Shown one piece after another: positions 60,722 to 64,000 of a stretch of 64,000 nucleotides of DNA. Made by a program: the position numbers and the translations under genes. Within the stretch, counting starts at the first letter, position 1. Each line of letters opens with the position of its first letter. Origin of the DNA: Paenibacillus tyrphae (GTDB lineage: Bacteria > Bacillota > Bacilli > Paenibacillales > NBRC-103111); contig NZ_JNVM01000010.1 in assembly GCF_000722545.1 (NCBI RefSeq), positions 124,001-188,000 of the forward strand, given 5' to 3'. The notes under the pieces are model-generated. The model was not told the DNA's origin. It did no database searches and worked only from the letters and a program-made list of their open reading frames with translations.

Positions 60722-61378
60722 ATGATAGTGGAAAACATTCTTGTTACCGGGTTTGATCCTTTTGGAGGGCAGGCGCTCAATCCCGCTTTGGAACTCGTTC
60801 GAAGGCTGCAGGGAATAACGGTGGACGGCCATCGCGTGGAGACCCGCGAGATCCCGACGGTATTCGATAAATCGATTGAGCGACTGCTTGCGGCTGTGTC
60901 GGAAATCAAGCCGAAGCTCGTCATTTGTGTCGGTCAAGCCGGTGGCCGGCCGGATATTACGATCGAAAGGATCGCCATTAATATCAATGACGCCCGGATT
61001 GCCGACAATGACGGGCAGCAGCCGATCGATACGCCGGTCATCCCCGGGGGCCCCGCCGCCTATTGGTCCACGCTTCCGATTAAAGCCATGGTGAAGGAGA
61101 TGAATGATCACGGCATTCCGGCTTCCGTATCGCATACGGCCGGCACGTTCGTTTGCAATCATCTGTTTTACGGCTTGATGCATCATCTGGCAACGACGGA
61201 CAATGCGGCGGTTCGCGGAGGATTTATTCATATTCCATTTTTGCCGGAACAAGCCGTGCAGCATAAAGGACAGCCGAGCATGAGTCTGGAGGCTATCGTC
61301 AAAGGGCTGGAGGCAGGAATCGGGGCAGCTATCCGTTATCAAGAGGATATCGTCGTTTCAACAGGGCAAATCTGCTAA
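60722..61378 (+). CDS. pcp: Pyrrolidone-carboxylate peptidase (pyroglutamyl peptidase I)
   Basis: The 218-residue cytoplasmic cysteine peptidase removes N-terminal pyroglutamate from peptides. It has VTGFDPFGG, GQAGGRPDITIERIAININDARI (catalytic Glu), SHTAGTFVCNHLFYGLM (catalytic Cys) and GGFIHIPFLPEQ (catalytic His). AGGAGG lies two bases before the ATG at 60722 and eight before a GTG at 60728, so the latter may be the true start. The free pyroglutamate produced would be used by PxpABC encoded nearby. It is divergent from iclR. Confidence 0.92.
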   Translation: MIVENILVTGFDPFGGQALNPALELVRRLQGITVDGHRVETREIPTVFDKSIERLLAAVSEIKPKLVICVGQAGGRPDITIERIAININDARIADNDGQQPIDTPVIPGGPAAYWSTLPIKAMVKEMNDHGIPASVSHTAGTFVCNHLFYGLMHHLATTDNAAVRGGFIHIPFLPEQAVQHKGQPSMSLEAIVKGLEAGIGAAIRYQEDIVVSTGQIC

Positions 61379-61517
61379 CTGTCTTTAAGTCGTAGGTTTA
61401 CCAAGACCAAAGGCCAGTTCCAAAACTAACCCTAAGGCCGTTATTGACAGTCCGTCATCCAGCTATACTTGGAATAGCTGATACACAGACGGAATTTTGT
61501 CGATAAGGAGCCTGATC

Positions 61518-62168
61518 ATGGAATGGATTAGTCAAATGTTTGGACAGTACGGTTACTTCGTCTTATTCTTCGGATTGTTCGCCGAATCGCTGGCGCTGCC
61601 GTTTCCGGGAGAATTGGCTATGGCCATTGCAGGGCATATGGCTTCCTTGGGCACGTTTCAACTGGCCTCCATCATCCTCGTGTCGTATCTCGGGGCCATT
61701 ACCGGCACGTTCGTCACCTATATGCTGGGCCGACGGCTTGGCACCCCGTTTTTTGAAAAATACGGTAAGTACTTTTTCCTTAAGCCGGAGCGTCTCCGCC
61801 AATTGACGGAATGGTTCGGAAAATACGGAGACAAGCTCATTCTGGTCAGTTATTTCGTCCCCGGTCTGCGGCACTTTACGGGCTATGTTGCCGGGATTCT
61901 CAAGGTCCGCTTCGGCACGCTTCTGCTTTACAACGGAATCGGCGGGATTTTGTGGGTGATGACTTACGTGACGATAGGCCATATTTTTGGAGCGAAAATC
62001 GAGCAGCTGCTGCATCTGATTACCCAATATTCCTTCGGGGCGATCGTCGTTCTTGCTCTGCTTGCGGGGTTGGCGGTGCTGGCGAGGAAGAAAAAAGCGC
62101 TGCTGATTCAGTGGCTGCGTGCGAGATACGAGGGACTGCAGAAGCTGTTCGTCCGCTCTGCAAAATAA
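61518..62168 (+). CDS. DedA-family membrane protein
   Basis: The 216-residue protein carries FAESLALPFPGELAMAIAGHMASLG and YFVPGLRHFTGYVAGILKVRFGTLLLYNGIGGILWVM, the DedA signature with re-entrant loops. Members flip undecaprenyl phosphate or phosphatidylethanolamine, or influence proton balance; this copy cannot be assigned to a subclass. The start at 61518 follows AAGGAG; a TTG-started longer frame is less likely. It is closed by a terminator shared with the converging lipoprotein gene. Confidence 0.9.
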   Translation: MEWISQMFGQYGYFVLFFGLFAESLALPFPGELAMAIAGHMASLGTFQLASIILVSYLGAITGTFVTYMLGRRLGTPFFEKYGKYFFLKPERLRQLTEWFGKYGDKLILVSYFVPGLRHFTGYVAGILKVRFGTLLLYNGIGGILWVMTYVTIGHIFGAKIEQLLHLITQYSFGAIVVLALLAGLAVLARKKKALLIQWLRARYEGLQKLFVRSAK

Positions 62169-62173
62169 GGAAA

Positions 62174-62225
62174 AAACGGCGGCGTCCGGGGTTTTGCCAT
62201 TCCCCAGACGCCGCTGCTTTGTTTA
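62174..62225. terminator. Bidirectional terminator
   Basis: CGGCGGCGTC-CGGGG pairs with CCCC-GACGCCGCTG over a short loop, with T-rich flanks on both sides. Confidence 0.75.
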
Positions 62226-62229
62226 AACT

Positions 62230-63702
62230 TTAGTTTTTAGCCGGTTCGGCAGGCTTCTGATCTTTGCCTTCCTTCGCATTCTTGGCATCCTGCTCCTGCT
62301 TGGCTTTAATATAAATTTCCTGCCCTTTTTCCTGTATTGTCTTGAGCGCATCGTCCACCGATTTCTTGCCTTCGATAACGGACTGGATTTCGTTTCCGGC
62401 CAACTCGTTGAACGGTTGATAAAAAAATTCGTACGGGATTTTGTTGAAGTTTTTGTAAAGGCTGTTCTCGCTCATTTTCAGCATATAGAATGGCTCCATA
62501 CTGCGGCCCTCGCGTTCTTTGGCGTAAGCCGTCCGGGAAAGCATCGCCCCGTCTTCGGACTTGGTCAGCAATCTGGCCATTTCCTCGCTGTTAATATACT
62601 TGACGAGCTCCCAAGCCGCTCTCGGATTGGAAGAATTGGCATTGACGGCGAACAGCCCGGAAAGGGAGACGGAGTTTGAAACTTCCGGGTTTTTCGGATC
62701 GACCGGTACGGTAACGATATCCCAGTTGACAGGCGTTATGTCTTTCAGCGTTTCCTTGGTGCGTTGAAGGCTGCTAATCATATAAGATCCTCCAACCGTC
62801 ATGGCAAGTCTTCCGGTGGCGAACAAATCTTTCTTCATATGGTCTTCCATCATCATCGGCTTATTTGGATCGAATTTTTCGTCGCTGCCGGCAAACACCG
62901 CCCCCGATTTTAAAGCTTCCACTGTCGTAAGAAGCGCTTCTTTCCAGCCGTCCGATTGGATCGTGACCGCTCCTTTGTCCGGGTCGACGAAGGTTAATCC
63001 GCTGGTCCCTCCGATAGCGTTCATCATTTGAAAAGCAACCTGCTTCTTATCGGAGAAAGCATACGATGTGTTCTCCGCAAAGCCGTAGATCCGGTTATCG
63101 CCTTGCCCGTCCTTCGGAAACCGCTTGGCAAGGTCAAGCACTTCGTTCCAGCTCATCTTGTTTTTCGGCAGCGGGACACCGTGCTTCTCGAATAAATCCT
63201 TATTATAAAATAACGCCTGACCGTAGAAGGAAGGGGTCAACCCGTAAATATTGCCGTTGCCTTTCGCTTTGATCTGCTCCACGACACTCGGCAAAATATT
63301 TTCGATGTCGAACTTGTCCTGACGAATGACGTCGTCGAGCTGGTACAGCTTGCCGTCATTGGCCCACTTCTCGAACGTATCCGGCGAGTCGAACATAAGC
63401 ACATCCGGTTTTTCTTCGTCAATAAGCTTCTGGAATGCCTCGTTCGGGTCCTTGCCGCTGCCGTAGATGTTTTGCATAGAAACGACTTGCACGTCAATAT
63501 TCGGAAATTTTGCCGAGAACAAGTTGCCGTATTGCTGGAAAAAGTAATTTTTGTCCCAGTATACGACCTTGATGCTCGCTTTCTCGTCTTTGCCAAGCTC
63601 CTTAAGCGTCTTGGACGGTTTGGCTCCTCCCCCTGAGTTACATCCCGCAATCAGCACGGCTACAGCCAGCCCGGCCGTGAGCCCAATACGACTTCGTTTC
63701 AT
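62230..63702 (-). CDS. Extracellular solute-binding lipoprotein (family 1, sugar-type)
   Basis: The 490-residue protein has a lipoprotein leader (LIAGC, Cys21) and a family 1 binding fold: IKVVYWDKNYFFQQYGNLFSAKFP, PDVLMFDSPDTFEKWAND, YGLTPSFYGQALFYNKDLFEKHGVPLP, FATGRLAMTVGGSYM and SNPRAAWELVKYINSEE. The start at 63702 follows GGTGGAG; a longer frame upstream adds an unlikely tail. No permease gene is visible downstream, so its partners are elsewhere or it works with a shared ATPase. The C-terminus is Lys/Asp/Glu-rich. Ligand unknown. Confidence 0.88.
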   Translation of the reverse strand: MKRSRIGLTAGLAVAVLIAGCNSGGGAKPSKTLKELGKDEKASIKVVYWDKNYFFQQYGNLFSAKFPNIDVQVVSMQNIYGSGKDPNEAFQKLIDEEKPDVLMFDSPDTFEKWANDGKLYQLDDVIRQDKFDIENILPSVVEQIKAKGNGNIYGLTPSFYGQALFYNKDLFEKHGVPLPKNKMSWNEVLDLAKRFPKDGQGDNRIYGFAENTSYAFSDKKQVAFQMMNAIGGTSGLTFVDPDKGAVTIQSDGWKEALLTTVEALKSGAVFAGSDEKFDPNKPMMMEDHMKKDLFATGRLAMTVGGSYMISSLQRTKETLKDITPVNWDIVTVPVDPKNPEVSNSVSLSGLFAVNANSSNPRAAWELVKYINSEEMARLLTKSEDGAMLSRTAYAKEREGRSMEPFYMLKMSENSLYKNFNKIPYEFFYQPFNELAGNEIQSVIEGKKSVDDALKTIQEKGQEIYIKAKQEQDAKNAKEGKDQKPAEPAKN

Positions 63703-63980
63703 TGCTTTTTCTCCACCTTTTCCGAAAGACGGCATAATTACCTTGCCCCGCCGTCTTTTCCCAATTATTTCTTCATCCCACATTAATAGACGGATGAAAG
63801 GCAGAAAAGAATTCATTTTTCTTTCTAAAATTTTCTTTATAATTTCTTTACAATTTGTGTTCGGGGTCGATTCGCAGCGTTTGAAGCTCGAAAAATTTGA
63901 CTAAAAAAGGAAACCTCATTGCCCGGCAGCATGCAACATTTGGCAGAACGACACGTCAATACCATTTAGATGCGAACTCC

Positions 63981-63988
63981 AAAGGGGG
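63981..63988 (+). promoter_or_regulatory. Ribosome site of a gene starting at the right edge
   Basis: AAAGGGGG with no start codon before the window ends; a start just outside the right edge is likely. Confidence 0.35.
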
Positions 63989-64000
63989 TTGTTTTACTGA

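Overview
The window reads as chromosome of an endospore-forming Gram-positive of the Paenibacillus type. Supporting signs are an H-type small acid-soluble spore protein behind a sigma-G-like promoter, YesM/YesN-style two-component pairs next to sugar ABC transporters, lipoprotein and Tat-exported versions of the Efe iron system, lutABC, pxpABC, CcdC and YunC homologues, strong AGGAGG ribosome sites, and GC-rich genes broken by two clearly AT-richer islands. No rRNA, tRNA, CRISPR array or complete insertion sequence was seen.

Layout. 1-2.8 kb: the end of a LysR regulator, a GH95 alpha-fucosidase and a small Cys-containing protein. 3.0-15.6 kb: an AT-rich island bracketed by two 32-bp near-identical direct repeats. 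It holds a secreted RHS/YD-repeat toxin with an Ntox50-like tip and an adjacent immunity candidate, a winged-helix protein, and three related, mostly damaged genes built of a signal peptide, one YD repeat and tandem lectin-like modules. 15.8-22.9 kb: a simple-sugar ABC transporter with its YesM/YesN-type sensor and regulator. 22.9-26.1 kb: CcdC, an acetyltransferase, an ACT-domain malic enzyme and a 202-bp palindromic element. 26.2-30.3 kb: MarR regulator and a heterodimeric ABC exporter sharing an operator motif. 30.4-34.5 kb: Fur-boxed efeOBU. 34.6-40.1 kb: small conserved proteins, a PAS-GGDEF-EAL protein, a second AT-rich patch with a 39-residue membrane peptide and a pentapeptide-repeat protein, and YunC. 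40.2-45.8 kb: alpha/beta hydrolase, LutR-type regulator, lutABC and sspH. 45.8-51.2 kb: SulP transporter, AraC regulator, ADP-ribosylglycohydrolase, ArsR regulator and a Cys-rich protein; an identical 18-bp motif sits in two of these promoters. 51.3-53.4 kb: a broken SgrR-like gene and an acetyltransferase. 53.6-61.4 kb: a pyroglutamate module (accB-accC-pxpB-pxpC-pxpA-DUF969-DUF979, then iclR and pcp) with matching IclR-type operators at both ends. 61.5-64 kb: DedA protein and a sugar-binding lipoprotein.

Genes working together: pcp releases pyroglutamate from peptides, the DUF969/DUF979 pair may import it, and PxpABC opens it to glutamate, probably under IclR control. LutABC oxidises L-lactate under a GntR/FadR repressor. 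EfeO, EfeB and EfeU take up iron when Fur is inactive. The best candidates for something undescribed are the island with its repeat-built YD/lectin cassette, the ArsR-SulP-Cys-rich regulon, and the biotin carboxylase pair built into the 5-oxoprolinase operon.
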